NCBI GenBank assembly: GCA_963793415.1
Contig: CAWCAC010000002.1
Location: 682,001-746,000, forward strand
Source: CAXMST01 sp963793415
GTDB taxonomy: Bacteria > Actinomycetota > Thermoleophilia > Solirubrobacterales > 70-9
Length of the DNA: 64,000 bases
Reading direction: 5' to 3'
The position numbers and the translations under genes are program-made. Shown piece after piece: positions 22,781-32,486 of the stretch. Position 1 is the stretch's first letter, and each line of letters opens with the position of its first letter. Below the pieces are notes generated by a model. It made no database searches. It was given only the letters and a program-made list of their open reading frames with translations, and was not told the origin of the DNA.

Positions 22781-24226
22781 GTGTCTGAATCAGCCGCCCG
22801 CCCTGCGGTGCCGCGCCCCCTCGGAGCCGCGCTCGATCAGGCCGAGATGAGCCGCCTTCACGTCGGGTTCTGGCTCCTGGCCGGGCTCGGAATCCTGCTC
22901 GACGGCTTCGACTTCTTCATCATCGGCGTCGCCAAGCCGCTGATCGAACAGGACTTCGGCGCCAGCGACGTCGAGATCGGTCTCGTCGCCTCGGCGGCGA
23001 TCGTCGGCGCGGTGGTCGGCGCCGGGCTGCTCGGGCCGCTCGGCGACAAGCTGGGCCGCCGGCGGATCTTCAAGTACGACCTCTACCTGTTCGTCGCCTT
23101 CTCGCTGCTCTGCATCGTCGCCTGGGACGTGCCGTCGCTGATCTTCTTCAGGTTCATGCTCGGCGTCGCGATCGGCCTCGACTACCCGATCGCCGCCAGC
23201 TACCTGGCCGAGATCCTGCCGCAGCGTGCCCGTGGCCGGTGGCTGGTCGGCGCCTTCTCGTTGCAGGCGGCCGGGATCGTGCTCGGCGCCGTCGTCGGCG
23301 TCGTCATCCTCGGCCTGCTGCCGGAGATCTCGTCCTGGCGGATCATGCTCGGCTTCGGCGTGGTCCCGGCGCTTGTGATCATCTGGTTCCGGCGGCGGGT
23401 GCCGGAGAGCCCTCGCTGGCTCGCTCGCAACGGTCACGAGCAGGAGGCGCGCGAGGTCGCTGAACGGCTCTGCGACCATCCGGTCGAGGTGACGCCGGCG
23501 GACACGGAGCGGGTCGAGGAGGTGCCCGAGGGCATCAAGGCGCTGATTCAGCCGCGCCTCTTTCGCCGCGACATGATCCGGCGCACGGTCTTCACCTCGG
23601 TGCCCTGGTTCCTGATGGACATCGCCACCTACGGGGTCGGCATCTTCACGCCAACCCTGCTCGCGGCGCTTGCCCTGGCGGGGCCCGACGCGACCTTCAT
23701 CGCCGACGACATCGCCGCGACGGAGGGGACGGCGATCCTCGATGTGTTCCTGGTCTTCGGCTTCGTCGCCGCGATCTTCCTCGTCGATCGGCTCGGCCGC
23801 ATCCCGCTGCAGACGATCGGCTTCGCGATGATGGCGATCGCGCTCTCGATCCTTGCCGCCGCGGAGATGCTCGACGGAGGCGGCGACGCGCACCTGCCGA
23901 TGGTCCTGGTTGGCTTCGCGATGTTCAACTTCTTCATGAACATGGGCCCGAACGCGACCACCTTCGCGCTCCCCGCCGAGGTGTTTCCTGACGAGATCCG
24001 CGCCGCCGGCCACGGGTTCGCCGCAGCCTCAGCGAAGTTCGGAGCGGCGCTCGGCGTCTTTCTGTTCCCGATCCTGCTCGACGACATCGGCACCGGCGCG
24101 CTGCTGTTCATCGTCGCCGGGTGCTGCCTCGTTGCCCTGCTCATTACGTGGGCGCTGCGGATCGAGCCGATGGGCAGGGCGCTGGGCGATATCGGCGGCG
24201 TGCCCGGTCAGCGCCCCCCGCCATAG
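22781..24226 (+). CDS. MFS transporter (sugar/phosphate-symporter type), 481 aa
   Basis: GTG 22781. Twelve membrane helices are evident. Motif A appears as GPLGDKLGRRRIFKYDLYLF after helix 2, and its second-half counterpart as VDRLGRIPLQTIGF. The opening LLDGFDFFIIGVAKPLIEQDF and the RVPESPRWLARNGHE loop after helix 6 are typical of the sugar porter/phosphate:H+ symporter superfamily branch. Substrate unknown: sugars, organic acids or phosphate are possible. TTGACA (22719-22724) may be part of its promoter. Confidence 0.8.
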   Translation: MSESAARPAVPRPLGAALDQAEMSRLHVGFWLLAGLGILLDGFDFFIIGVAKPLIEQDFGASDVEIGLVASAAIVGAVVGAGLLGPLGDKLGRRRIFKYDLYLFVAFSLLCIVAWDVPSLIFFRFMLGVAIGLDYPIAASYLAEILPQRARGRWLVGAFSLQAAGIVLGAVVGVVILGLLPEISSWRIMLGFGVVPALVIIWFRRRVPESPRWLARNGHEQEAREVAERLCDHPVEVTPADTERVEEVPEGIKALIQPRLFRRDMIRRTVFTSVPWFLMDIATYGVGIFTPTLLAALALAGPDATFIADDIAATEGTAILDVFLVFGFVAAIFLVDRLGRIPLQTIGFAMMAIALSILAAAEMLDGGGDAHLPMVLVGFAMFNFFMNMGPNATTFALPAEVFPDEIRAAGHGFAAASAKFGAALGVFLFPILLDDIGTGALLFIVAGCCLVALLITWALRIEPMGRALGDIGGVPGQRPPP

Positions 24227-24233
24227 CCGGGAA

Positions 24234-25673
24234 CTAGGCAGGCACGTTCTCGCGGATCGCGTGATCGACGACGCGGGCGCAGCGGCGGCCCTCGGCGATC
24301 GCGGTGACCACGAGCGAGGCGCCGACGCGCACGTCGCCGGCGGCGTAGACGTTCTCGACCGAGGTGGCGAAGGCGCCGGCCTTGACGTTGCCGGAGCGGT
24401 CCAGGCCGACGCCGAGGTCGGCGACGAGGCCGGCGTGCTCGGGATTGGTGAAGCCGATCGCGACGAGCACGAGGTCGGCCGGCTCGATGTAGTCGGAGTC
24501 CGGGACCGGGACGAGGGTCCGGGAGCTGTTGCCGGTGACCTTGCGGGCGGCGACGCCGCCAACGCGGCCGTCGCGCTCGACGATGCCGACGACCTCGGTC
24601 CCGAACTCGCGCTCGCCGCCCTCCTCGAGCGCGTAGGTCGTGATCAGGCGCCGGGGCTGCATCGGCCAGGGGGTGAAGTCGTAACGGCCGCTCTCGGGCA
24701 CCTCGGGATAGACGTCGAGCAGCTTGACGCTCTTCGCTCCCTCGCGCATCGCGTTCGAGACGCAGTCCATGCCGGTGTCCCCGCCGCCGATCACGACCAC
24801 GTTCTTGCCCTCGGCCGTGATCACGTCCTCGGGCGCGACCTCGCGTCCCTCGCGGCCCTCCATCCGGGCGACCGCGCGGTTGCGCTGGTACAGGTACTCC
24901 ATCGCGAAGTGGACACCGGCGAGCTCGCGGCCGGGGATCTCGACGTCGCGCTCGACCCTCGAGCCCATCGCGAGCACTACCGCGTCGTAGCCGGAGCGCA
25001 GCTCCTCGACTGTGACGTCGACGCCGACCTCGACGTTGCAGCGGAACTCGATCCCTTCGGCGGCGAGCACGTCGGTGCGCCGGTCGATGATCCACTTCTC
25101 GAGCTTCGCGTCGGGAACGCCGAAGCGGAGCAGGCCGCCGAGGCCCTCGTCGCGCTCGAAAACGGTGACGTGGTGGCCGACCTGGTTGAGCTCGTCGGCG
25201 GCGGCCAGTCCGGCGGGGCCCGATCCGACCACGGCGATCTTGCGGTCCGTCCGCTCCTCCGGGGGGTTCGGGGTGACCCAGCCCTCCTTGAAGGCGTTGT
25301 CGATCGTCCAGTACTCGATCTGCTTGATCATCACCGGGTCGTCGTCGATCGCGAGCACGCAGGCCGACTCGCACGGCGCCGGGCAGATCAGGCCAGTGAA
25401 CTCGGGGAAGTTGTTGGTCGCGTGCAGCTGATCGATCGCCCCGCGCCAGTCGCCGGTGCGGGCGAGGTCGTTCCAGTCCGGGATCAGGTTGCCGAGCGGG
25501 CAGGCGTTGTTGCAGAAGGGGACGCCGCAGTCCATGCAGCGGCGGGCCTGCTCGCGCACTCCCTCCTCGGGCAGGGTCTCGTAGATCTCGGCGTAGTCGT
25601 GGACGCGCTCGGCCGGCGCCCGCTCCGGAGAGGGGACGCGATGGACCTGCAGGAAGCCGCGCGGGTCGGCCAT
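24234..25673 (-). CDS. gltD: Glutamate synthase small subunit (GltD), 479 aa
   Basis: The product carries an N-terminal ferredoxin-like [4Fe-4S] domain with CMDCGVPFCNNACPLGNLIP and a second cluster region GLICPAPCESACVLAID. It is followed by the FAD site VVGSGPAGLAAADELNQVGH and the NADPH site VVVIGGGDTGMDCVSNAM. GltD feeds electrons from NADPH to the large subunit, which makes two glutamates from glutamine and 2-oxoglutarate. Its ATG overlaps the gltB stop by one base. Length matches the family. Confidence 0.9.
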   Translation of the reverse strand: MADPRGFLQVHRVPSPERAPAERVHDYAEIYETLPEEGVREQARRCMDCGVPFCNNACPLGNLIPDWNDLARTGDWRGAIDQLHATNNFPEFTGLICPAPCESACVLAIDDDPVMIKQIEYWTIDNAFKEGWVTPNPPEERTDRKIAVVGSGPAGLAAADELNQVGHHVTVFERDEGLGGLLRFGVPDAKLEKWIIDRRTDVLAAEGIEFRCNVEVGVDVTVEELRSGYDAVVLAMGSRVERDVEIPGRELAGVHFAMEYLYQRNRAVARMEGREGREVAPEDVITAEGKNVVVIGGGDTGMDCVSNAMREGAKSVKLLDVYPEVPESGRYDFTPWPMQPRRLITTYALEEGGEREFGTEVVGIVERDGRVGGVAARKVTGNSSRTLVPVPDSDYIEPADLVLVAIGFTNPEHAGLVADLGVGLDRSGNVKAGAFATSVENVYAAGDVRVGASLVVTAIAEGRRCARVVDHAIRENVPA

Positions 25674-28600
25674 CAGGCGGCGGCCTCGGTCGTGGCGTCG
25701 GCGTCGGTTGCGCGCGCGTCGGCGTCGGCTTCGCCGGTGCCCTCGGCGGCCTCGCTCTTGAGCCGCTCCATCGCCTCCTTGTAGCCGCGCGGGATCACCA
25801 GCGTGAACTCGTCGAGTGCCTCCTCCCAGCGGTCGAGCAGATCGCGAGCGACCTCGGAGCCGGTCCGCTCGAGGTGCTCGGTCAGCAGCGCCTTCAGCAT
25901 CGGCTCGCGGTCGGCGCCGACCGGGTCCAGATCGACGAGCTGGTGGTTGGTGCGGGCGGTCAGGCGCCGGTCCGGGTTGTGGACGAAGGCGATGCCGCCG
26001 CTCATGCCGGCGCCGAAGTTCTGGCCGGTCGGCCCGATCACGACGACGGCGCCGCCGGTCATGTACTCGCAGGCGTGCTCGCCGACACCCTCGACGACCG
26101 CCAGCGCGCCCGAGTTGCGGACCGCGAAGCGCTCACCGACGCGGCCGCTGAAGAAGGCGCGGCCGCGGGTCGCCCCATAGAGGGTGACGTTGCCGGCGAT
26201 CACGTTGTCCTCCGCCTCGAAGTGGCTGTCGCCGTCGGGGAAGACAGCGAGCACGCCGCCGGAAAGGCCCTTGCCGGCGTAGTCGTTGACGTCGCCCTCG
26301 ACGTGCATCGTCACGCCGGGAGCGAGCCAAGCGCCCGCCGTCTGCCCGGCGGAGCCGCGCAGCTTGATCTCGACCGAGCCCTCGGGCAGGCCGTCGGGGC
26401 CGTGGTCGCTGACGATCCGGTTCGAGAGCGTGCCGCCGACGGCGAGATCGCCGTTGGTGACGGTCGATGCGACGCGCAGCGTCTCGTTGAACTCCGGGTC
26501 CCTCTCCGAGTGCTCGGCGTAGCGCTTGACGAGCAGTCGCAGGTCGAAGCTCTGCGCCGACTCGCGGTTCTTGAACGGGACCGCGGAGACGAAGCCCTTG
26601 GGCCGACCCTCGGCGATCGGCGGCACGGCGAGCAGCGGCCGCAGGTCGAGCGTCCGCGTCTTCCAGTTGGTGTCGTTCAGGGTCGGGTCGAGCAGGTGCG
26701 TCTGGCCGGTCATCTCAGGCATCGAGCGGATCCCGAGCGAGGCCATCAGCTGTCGCGTCTCCTCGGCCACGTAAAGCATGTAGGTGACGACCTGGTCGGG
26801 GGTGCCCTTGAAGCGGGCGCGCAGCTCCGGGTCCTGGGTGGCGACGCCGACCGGGCACGTGTTCAGGTGGCAGACGCGCATCATGATGCAGCCGGTCGCG
26901 ATCAAAGGAGCGGTCGAGAGGCCCATCTCGTCGGCGCCGAGCAGCGAGGCGACGACGATGTCGCGGCCGGTCCGCATCTGCCCGTCGGTCTGCAGGACGA
27001 CCCGGTTGCGCAGCTCGGAGTCGAGCAGCGCCTGCTGGGTCTCGGCGAGCCCGAGCTCCCAGGGCACGCCGGCCGACTGGATCGAGGACTGCGGCGAGGC
27101 GCCGGTGCCGCCGTCGTGGCCGGCGATGACGATGTGGTCGGCGCCCGCCTTGACGACGCCGACGGCGACCGTGCCGACGCCGGCCTCAGCCGCGAGCTTG
27201 ACCGAGATCGAGGCGTCCGGGTTGGCGGCGCGCAGGTCGTAGATCAGCTGCTTGAGGTCCTCGATCGAGTAGATGTCGTGGTGCGGGGGGGCGAGATCAG
27301 CTCGACGCCCGGGGTCGAGTGGCGCAGGCCTGCGATGTAGGAGTCGACCTTGTGACCGGGCAGCTGCCCGCCCTCGCCGGGCTTGGCGCCCTGGGCGACC
27401 TTGATCTGGATCTGGTCCGCGTGCGAGAGGTAGTCGATGTCGACGCCGAAGCGGCCGGAGGCGACCTGGCGGATCCGGCTGCGGCGCTGGTCGCCGTTCG
27501 GATCGGGCGTGTTGCGGCTGCGGTCCTCGCCGCCCTCGCCCGAGTTGGAGTGGCCGCCGAGCCGGTTCATCGCGACGGCGAGCGTCTCGTGCGACTCCTT
27601 CGAGAGAGCTCCGAGGCTCATCGCTCCGGTCGAGAAGCGCTTGACGATCTCAGAGGCGGACTCGACCTCCTCGAGCGGGATCGGCGTGCTGCGCGTGCGC
27701 AGGCCGAGCACGCCGCGCAGTAGCGCGAAGCGGGCGTTCTCGTCGTTGACGCGGCGCGAGAACTCCTCGTAGGACTCGTGGCCGTTCTCCCGATCGCGGA
27801 CCGAGCGCTGCAGGCTCGCGATCGTCTCCGGGTCCCACATGTGCATCTCGCCGTCGCGGCGCCAGCGGTAGATGCCGCCCTGCGGCAGGAGCTTCGCGTG
27901 GTCGGCGGGCAGCAGGTTGTCCTCGACGTGCTCGGGCAGGGACATCCCGTGCAGCTCGGGCCAGCCCCGGGCGTGGCGGGCAAGCGCCTCGCGGGCGAGG
28001 CCGCGGACGCCGATCCCGCCGAGGCGCGAGGGGGTGCCGGTGAAGTGCTCGGCGATCAGGTCCCTGTCGAGGCCGATCGCCTCGAAGATCTGGGCGCCGC
28101 GGTAGGAGTGGACCGTGGAGATGCCCATCTTCGAGAGGACCTTCTTGAGGCCGGCGTTGAGGCCGTCGATCGCGCGGCGGATCGCGTCCTCGGAGGTGAT
28201 CCGCTCGCCGCCGACGATGATGTCGTCCATCTCGGCGATCGACTCCAGCATCAGGTACGGGTTGATCGCGGTCGTGCCGTAGCCGAGCAGCGCGGCGAGG
28301 TGGTGGATCTCGCGCGGCTCGCCGGACTCGCAGATCAGCGACGCCTGCAAGCGGGTGCCGCCGCGGACCATGTGCTGGTGCACGGCCGCGCAGGCGAGCA
28401 GCGAGGGGATCGGCACCCGCTCGGGGCCGATCTCGTGGTCGGAGATGATCAGCATCGTGGCGCCGTCGGCGAGCGCCTCGTCGGCCTCGGCGCAGATCCG
28501 CTCGATCGCAGCCTGCATGCCGTCCTCGCCCTCGGCCAGCGGCCACGTCGCATCGATCGTGACCGCCTGCAGTTCGGGCTCGTTGGCGTTGCGGAGCCGG

Positions 28601-30369
28601 TCGATGTCGTCGTTGGTCAGGATCGGCTGGTCGATCTCGATCTGGAACGAGTAGTCCTGCTCGAGTGAGAGCAGCGGGCCCTTGGCTCCGAGCCGGGTCG
28701 TCAGCGACATCACGACGGCCTCGCGGACGGGGTCGATCGCCGGGTTCGTGACCTGCGCGAAGCGCTGCTTGAAGTAGGAGAAGAGGCTCGGCTCGTGCTC
28801 GCTGAAGACGGCGAGCGAGACGTCGTTGCCCATCGACCCGGTCGGCTCCTTGGCCTGGGCGACGAGCGGCTGCATCAGCACCTTGAGGTCCTCCTGCGTG
28901 TAGCCGAAGGCGAGCCTACGCAGCTCGGCCGGCAGCTTCTCGGCCGGTCGCGGCGCCGGCGCCTCGATCTCGTCGAAGTGCTTGGTCGCCATCTGGTCCC
29001 AGTCCCCGTAGGGGTGGCGGCGGGCCTCGGCGAGCTCGACCTCGCCGTCGGCGTTGAACTGACCGGTCTCGAGATCGAGGACGACGAGCTGGCCTGGGCG
29101 GAAGCGGCCCTTGCGGCTCACCTTCGCTTCCGGGATCGTGAAGATCCCGGACTCCGAGCCCATCGCGAGCCAGCCGTCGTCGGTGATCAGCCAGCGGCCG
29201 GGGCGCAGGCCGTTGCGGTCGACCATCGCGCCGAGCGTGCGGCCGTCGCAGAAGGCGAGCGCCGCCGGGCCGTCCCAGGGCTCCTGCATGCGGGCGTGGT
29301 ACTGGTAGAAGCCGGCGAGCTCGTCGGGGATGTCGTCGCGGCCCTCGTGGGCCTGCGGGACCATCATCATCATCGAGTGGGGGAGCGAGCGGCCGGCGAG
29401 CGCGATCAGCTCCAGCGCGCGATCGAACGCGGCCGAGTCGGAGGCCGTCTCGGGGATCAACGGGAACAGGTTCTCGAGGCCGGGGAGCAGGTCCGAGGAC
29501 AGCGTCGCCTCGCGCGCCCGCATCCAGTTGACGTTGCCGAGCGCGGTGTTGATCTCGCCGTTGTGGGCGATCATCCGCAGCGGCTGGGCGAGCTCCCAGC
29601 TCGGCAGCGTGTTGGTCGAGAAGCGCGAGTGGACGATCGCGAAGCGGCTCGTCAGGGTCGAGTCGGTCAGGTCGGGATAGAACTCGGGCAGCTGCGGCGC
29701 GGTCAGCATCCCCTTGTAGACGATCGTCCGCGAGCTGAAGCTGGGGAACGAGGCCTCGTGGCCGAACTCGATCTCGGCCCGGCGCCGGGTCAGGAAGAGG
29801 GCGCGCTCGAACATGTCCTGATTGCCGCGGAACTTCTCGCCGGCGCCGATCAGCAGTTGCATGATCTTCGGCGCCGCCTCGCGGCCCATCTTGCCGGCGG
29901 CGCTCGGCTCGACCGGGACCTCGCGCCAGGTGATCGGCGCGTGACCGTCCTCCTCGACGATTTGCTCGAGCCGCATCTCGAGCTCCTTCGCCCGGGCCGG
30001 CTCCGCCGGGAAGAAGCAGACGGCGACCGCGAGCTCGCCCGGCGGCGGCAGTTCGGCCGCGCGCAGCCCGGCCTCGGGAGCACTGAGCCGGAAGAAGTCG
30101 TGGCTCAGGTCCATCAGGATCCCGGCTCCGTCGCCGGTGCTCTCGTCGGCGCCGGCGGCGCCGCGGTGCTCGAGCCGATCGAGCGCGATCAGGCCGCGGG
30201 CGATGACCTCGTGCCGCGGCGCGTTGTCCATCCGTGCCACGGCGGCGACGCCACAGGCGTCACGGGCCCAGTCCGGATCGTGGACGCCACCCGCGAAGGC
30301 GGGACGATCGAGTTCACCGACCCGGATCGGGCGGGGCTTCTCAGGGTCGTTGAATCGCTGGGACATCAT
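25673..30369 (-). CDS. gltB: Glutamate synthase large subunit (GltB), one-base frame gap near 27290
   Basis: The gene spans about 1565 codons. The N-terminal glutaminase opens with the nucleophile in RDACGVAAVARMDNA (Cys39 from ATG 30369). The FMN-binding synthase domain follows, with the [3Fe-4S] region GCIMMRVCHLNTCPVGVATQ, then the C-terminal GXGXG beta-helix (AEDNVIAGNVTLYGATRG). Near 27285-27291 the expected ISPPPHHDIYSIEDLK requires eight C bases on the coding strand but only seven are present, so the frame shifts and the upstream half ends early at 27244 while the downstream half resumes by 27067. Probably a homopolymer sequencing error; if real, glutamate synthase is inactive. Starts at 30372 (GTG), 30369 or 30366 cannot be separated, no ribosome site is clear. 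Confidence 0.85.
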
Positions 30370-30492
30370 CACAAGGCTGAGGAGGGACCGGGAAAACCCG
30401 CACTGGAGAGCTGCGAGACGGACGGATTCGCGGCGCTGTGAACGGGAAATGGTACCGGCAGCGGCCGGCCGGCGACGACTCTGGGCCGAGGC

Positions 30493-30963
30493 TCAGGCGG
30501 CGACCGGCTCGCGCCTGGCCGTGTGCGTGGAGATCGCGCGGGCGTCGCGGACGTCGAGCTCGGCTCCGCAGCGCTCGCAGATGCGGCGGTCGTTGACGGC
30601 TCCGCCGCACTCCTTGTGCACGATCCGGGTCGGTGGCTCGGCCCCCTCGGGGAGCTCGTACTTGTCGCCGTACGCCATCAGCGCGACGAGCACCGGCCAC
30701 AGGTCGAGCCCCTTCTCGGTCAGGAAGTACTCGTAGCGGACCGGCCGCTCCTGGTAGGGGCGCTTCTCGAGGATTCCCTCGTCCATCAGACGGCCGAGGC
30801 GGGAGGCGAGCACGTTGCGGGCGATCCCGAGCGAGCTCTGGATCTCGTCGAAGCGGCGGTTGCCGAGGAAGACGTCGCGGATCACGAGCAGGGTCCAGCG
30901 CTCGCCGATCAGCTCGAGCGAGCGGGCGATGGAGCAGTCGAGGTCGTAGTCGCGGGCGAGCAT
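30493..30963 (-). CDS. HxlR-family transcriptional regulator, 156 aa
   Basis: ATG 30963 follows GGATAGGA. The HxlR winged helix is complete: LDCSIARSLELIGERWTLLV then RFDEIQSSLGIARNVLASRL and wing ERPVRYEYFLTEKGLDLWPV. A C-terminal extension has four cysteines (HKECGG and RRICERCGAE), arranged as CxxxG...CxxC, resembling a small zinc ribbon and unusual for minimal HxlR proteins, though known in longer members. Divergent from the small ORF at 31088, it probably controls that promoter region. Confidence 0.8.
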   Translation of the reverse strand: MLARDYDLDCSIARSLELIGERWTLLVIRDVFLGNRRFDEIQSSLGIARNVLASRLGRLMDEGILEKRPYQERPVRYEYFLTEKGLDLWPVLVALMAYGDKYELPEGAEPPTRIVHKECGGAVNDRRICERCGAELDVRDARAISTHTARREPVAA

Positions 30964-31011
30964 CGATTCCTATCCGGGTTCCGTGGGTGTGCAGTTGATC
31001 ACAGAGGGTTT

Positions 31012-31050
31012 CTTGATGCAACTTTATGGCCTATAGTCGGTTTCGTCAAG
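31012..31050. promoter_or_regulatory. Inverted repeat between HxlR gene and small ORF
   Basis: CTTGATGCAAC (31012-31022) and GTTTCGTCAAG (31040-31050) are inverted repeats matching at 9 of 11 positions, 17 bases apart, in the divergent promoter region. TATAGT at 31033-31038 inside it could be a -10 box. This is a plausible HxlR operator. Confidence 0.45.
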
Positions 31051-31087
31051 CAACCGATGACGGCAACGTCACGGAAGGAGGAGCGAT

Positions 31088-31213
31088 ATGCGCTCCATCG
31101 AGATCACACCCAACCTGTCCCTCGAGGTCTCCATCAGCACCGAGGAGATCCTCGCCGACCTCAACTACCCGGTCGCGGTCACCGGGCTCCCGCAAGTCAC
31201 CGCGCGGCCGTAG
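31088..31213 (+). CDS. Small ORF, 41 aa, under the HxlR-divergent promoter
   Basis: ATG 31088 is preceded by AAGGAGG (31075-31081) six bases upstream, an excellent ribosome site. The product opens MRSIEITPNLSLEVSISTEE and ends YPVAVTGLPQVTARP. It has the composition of a real protein (alternating polar/hydrophobic strand, then a helix) and no close high-GC bias. It overlaps the convergent TetR gene by 17 bases. Either it is a genuine small protein controlled by HxlR, or the surviving 5' end of a longer gene replaced by the TetR region. No homolog recognised. Confidence 0.5.
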   Translation: MRSIEITPNLSLEVSISTEEILADLNYPVAVTGLPQVTARP

Positions 31214-31817
31214 CGAGGCCGAGGATCATGCGCGTGCCGCTGTCGACCAGCGCCGCGCGCGTCGCCTCGGGGTGCTCCTGGCCGTAGAGCACCAGTGACG
31301 AGAGCCCGCCCCGGACCATCTCCGCGGCGACGTCGAGGTCCTTCTCGGGGATCTCGAAGCCGGGGTGGGCGCGCAGGAACCCGGCCAGGACCAGGCGCGC
31401 TTCCTCGTACATGTCGGCGCGTTTCTCCCCGATCGCCTCGCCGCCGCCGCTGTCGCGGAACAGCATCCGCCAGCTGTAGGCGTGCTCCTCGGCGTAGGCG
31501 AACCAGCCCACGAGGATTTCCGGGACGAGTTTTTCCAACGGCGCTCCGGCCGGAAGGTCGGAGACGAATGTCGGCATCTCCTCGCGGTGGCGTTCGAGCA
31601 GGGCGAGATAGAGCGCTTGCTTGGACGGGAAGTGCCGGTAGAGGACGGGCTTGGTCACGTTGGCGGCGCCGGCGATCGTGTCGAGGTTGACGCCGTCGTA
31701 GCCGTGCTTTCCGAAGGCCTCGGCGGCCGCTTTCATGATCAGCTCGCGCCGTTCGGCCGGCCGCAGGCGGATCCGCGGCGCCCGTCCCTGTAAGGGTGCC
31801 TCTCGGGAGTCGGTCAT
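31197..31817 (-). CDS. TetR-family transcriptional regulator, 206 aa
   Basis: The HTH domain is complete: RRELIMKAAAEAFGKHGYDG then VNLDTIAGAANVTKPVLYRH and FPSKQALYLALLERH. The C-terminal ligand-binding domain ends in TRMILGLATAAR. It lies divergent from a cupin gene, with a perfect 26-base palindrome at 31874-31899 between the two starts. By convention it represses itself and the cupin gene until an unidentified ligand binds. Confidence 0.85.
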   Translation of the reverse strand: MTDSREAPLQGRAPRIRLRPAERRELIMKAAAEAFGKHGYDGVNLDTIAGAANVTKPVLYRHFPSKQALYLALLERHREEMPTFVSDLPAGAPLEKLVPEILVGWFAYAEEHAYSWRMLFRDSGGGEAIGEKRADMYEEARLVLAGFLRAHPGFEIPEKDLDVAAEMVRGGLSSLVLYGQEHPEATRAALVDSGTRMILGLATAAR

Positions 31818-31873
31818 CGGCCTTTCACCAGCCTTCGGTCGTGTCGTGGTGTCGTCATCTCACAGCAGCCTGT

Positions 31874-31899
31874 GCTAAGTTACCCATCGGTAACTTAGC
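31874..31899. promoter_or_regulatory. TetR operator, perfect inverted repeat
   Basis: GCTAAGTTACC (31874-31884) and GGTAACTTAGC (31889-31899) are exact reverse complements around CATC. Its position between divergent starts and its length fit a TetR dimer-pair operator of the TTACC-n-GGTAA class. Confidence 0.75.
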
Positions 31900-31931
31900 C
31901 AAAAGGGACTCTAGCGAGGAGGAGGGACGAG

Positions 31932-32459
31932 ATGGATGCGACCGACGTGACTTCACAGGCAGCAGCGCTGCCGATTGTCGACCCCGAACACAAAGTCAGC
32001 TACGGCTTCGAACGAAGGGGCGAGGATCTGCTCGTCCACTCCGAGCTGCGACCGGGGGCGATCCTCCCCAAGCACAAGCACCCGGTCCAGAAGGAGGTCT
32101 GGTGGGTCGAGAGCGGCAGCGCCGAGATCTTCTTCGACGGCAGCTGGCAGCCGGCGACCCCGGAGAGCGGCAGCTTCGTCGTCACTCCCGGCATGGTCCA
32201 TGCGCTTCGCAACAGGGGCAGCGAGCCCGCCTACCTGGGAACCGACGTGAGCCCGGCGATGGACCTCGAGGAGTTTCTGACCGAGTCCGCCTGGGCGGCG
32301 CGCGAGGGCCTGATCAAGCGCGGCGGCAGGCCCGGCAGCCTCAAGGGCCTGGGCTGGGCGGCGCGCTTTCTCGAGCGCCACTCCGAGCACACGGTGATGC
32401 TCTTTCCGCCGCCGTTCGCGATCAAGCTGCTCAAACCCTTCCGGGCGATCGGCACCTAG
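31932..32459 (+). CDS. Cupin domain protein, 175 aa
   Basis: ATG 31932 has GGAGGAGGG upstream. Cupin motif 1: RPGAILPKHKHPVQKEVWWV, with His-x-His and Glu metal ligands; motif 2: PGMVHALRNRGSEPAYLGTD with one His kept. A 70-residue C-terminal helical tail (FLTESAWAAREGLIKRGGRP, KLLKPFRAIGT) is typical of cupin proteins of the 'small-molecule stress' type. It is the sole visible target of the divergent TetR regulator, suggesting inducible detoxification or signalling; substrate unknown. Confidence 0.75.
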   Translation: MDATDVTSQAAALPIVDPEHKVSYGFERRGEDLLVHSELRPGAILPKHKHPVQKEVWWVESGSAEIFFDGSWQPATPESGSFVVTPGMVHALRNRGSEPAYLGTDVSPAMDLEEFLTESAWAAREGLIKRGGRPGSLKGLGWAARFLERHSEHTVMLFPPPFAIKLLKPFRAIGT

Positions 32460-32486
32460 GGCTCCAGGTGACCAGGGGCCCGGTCG

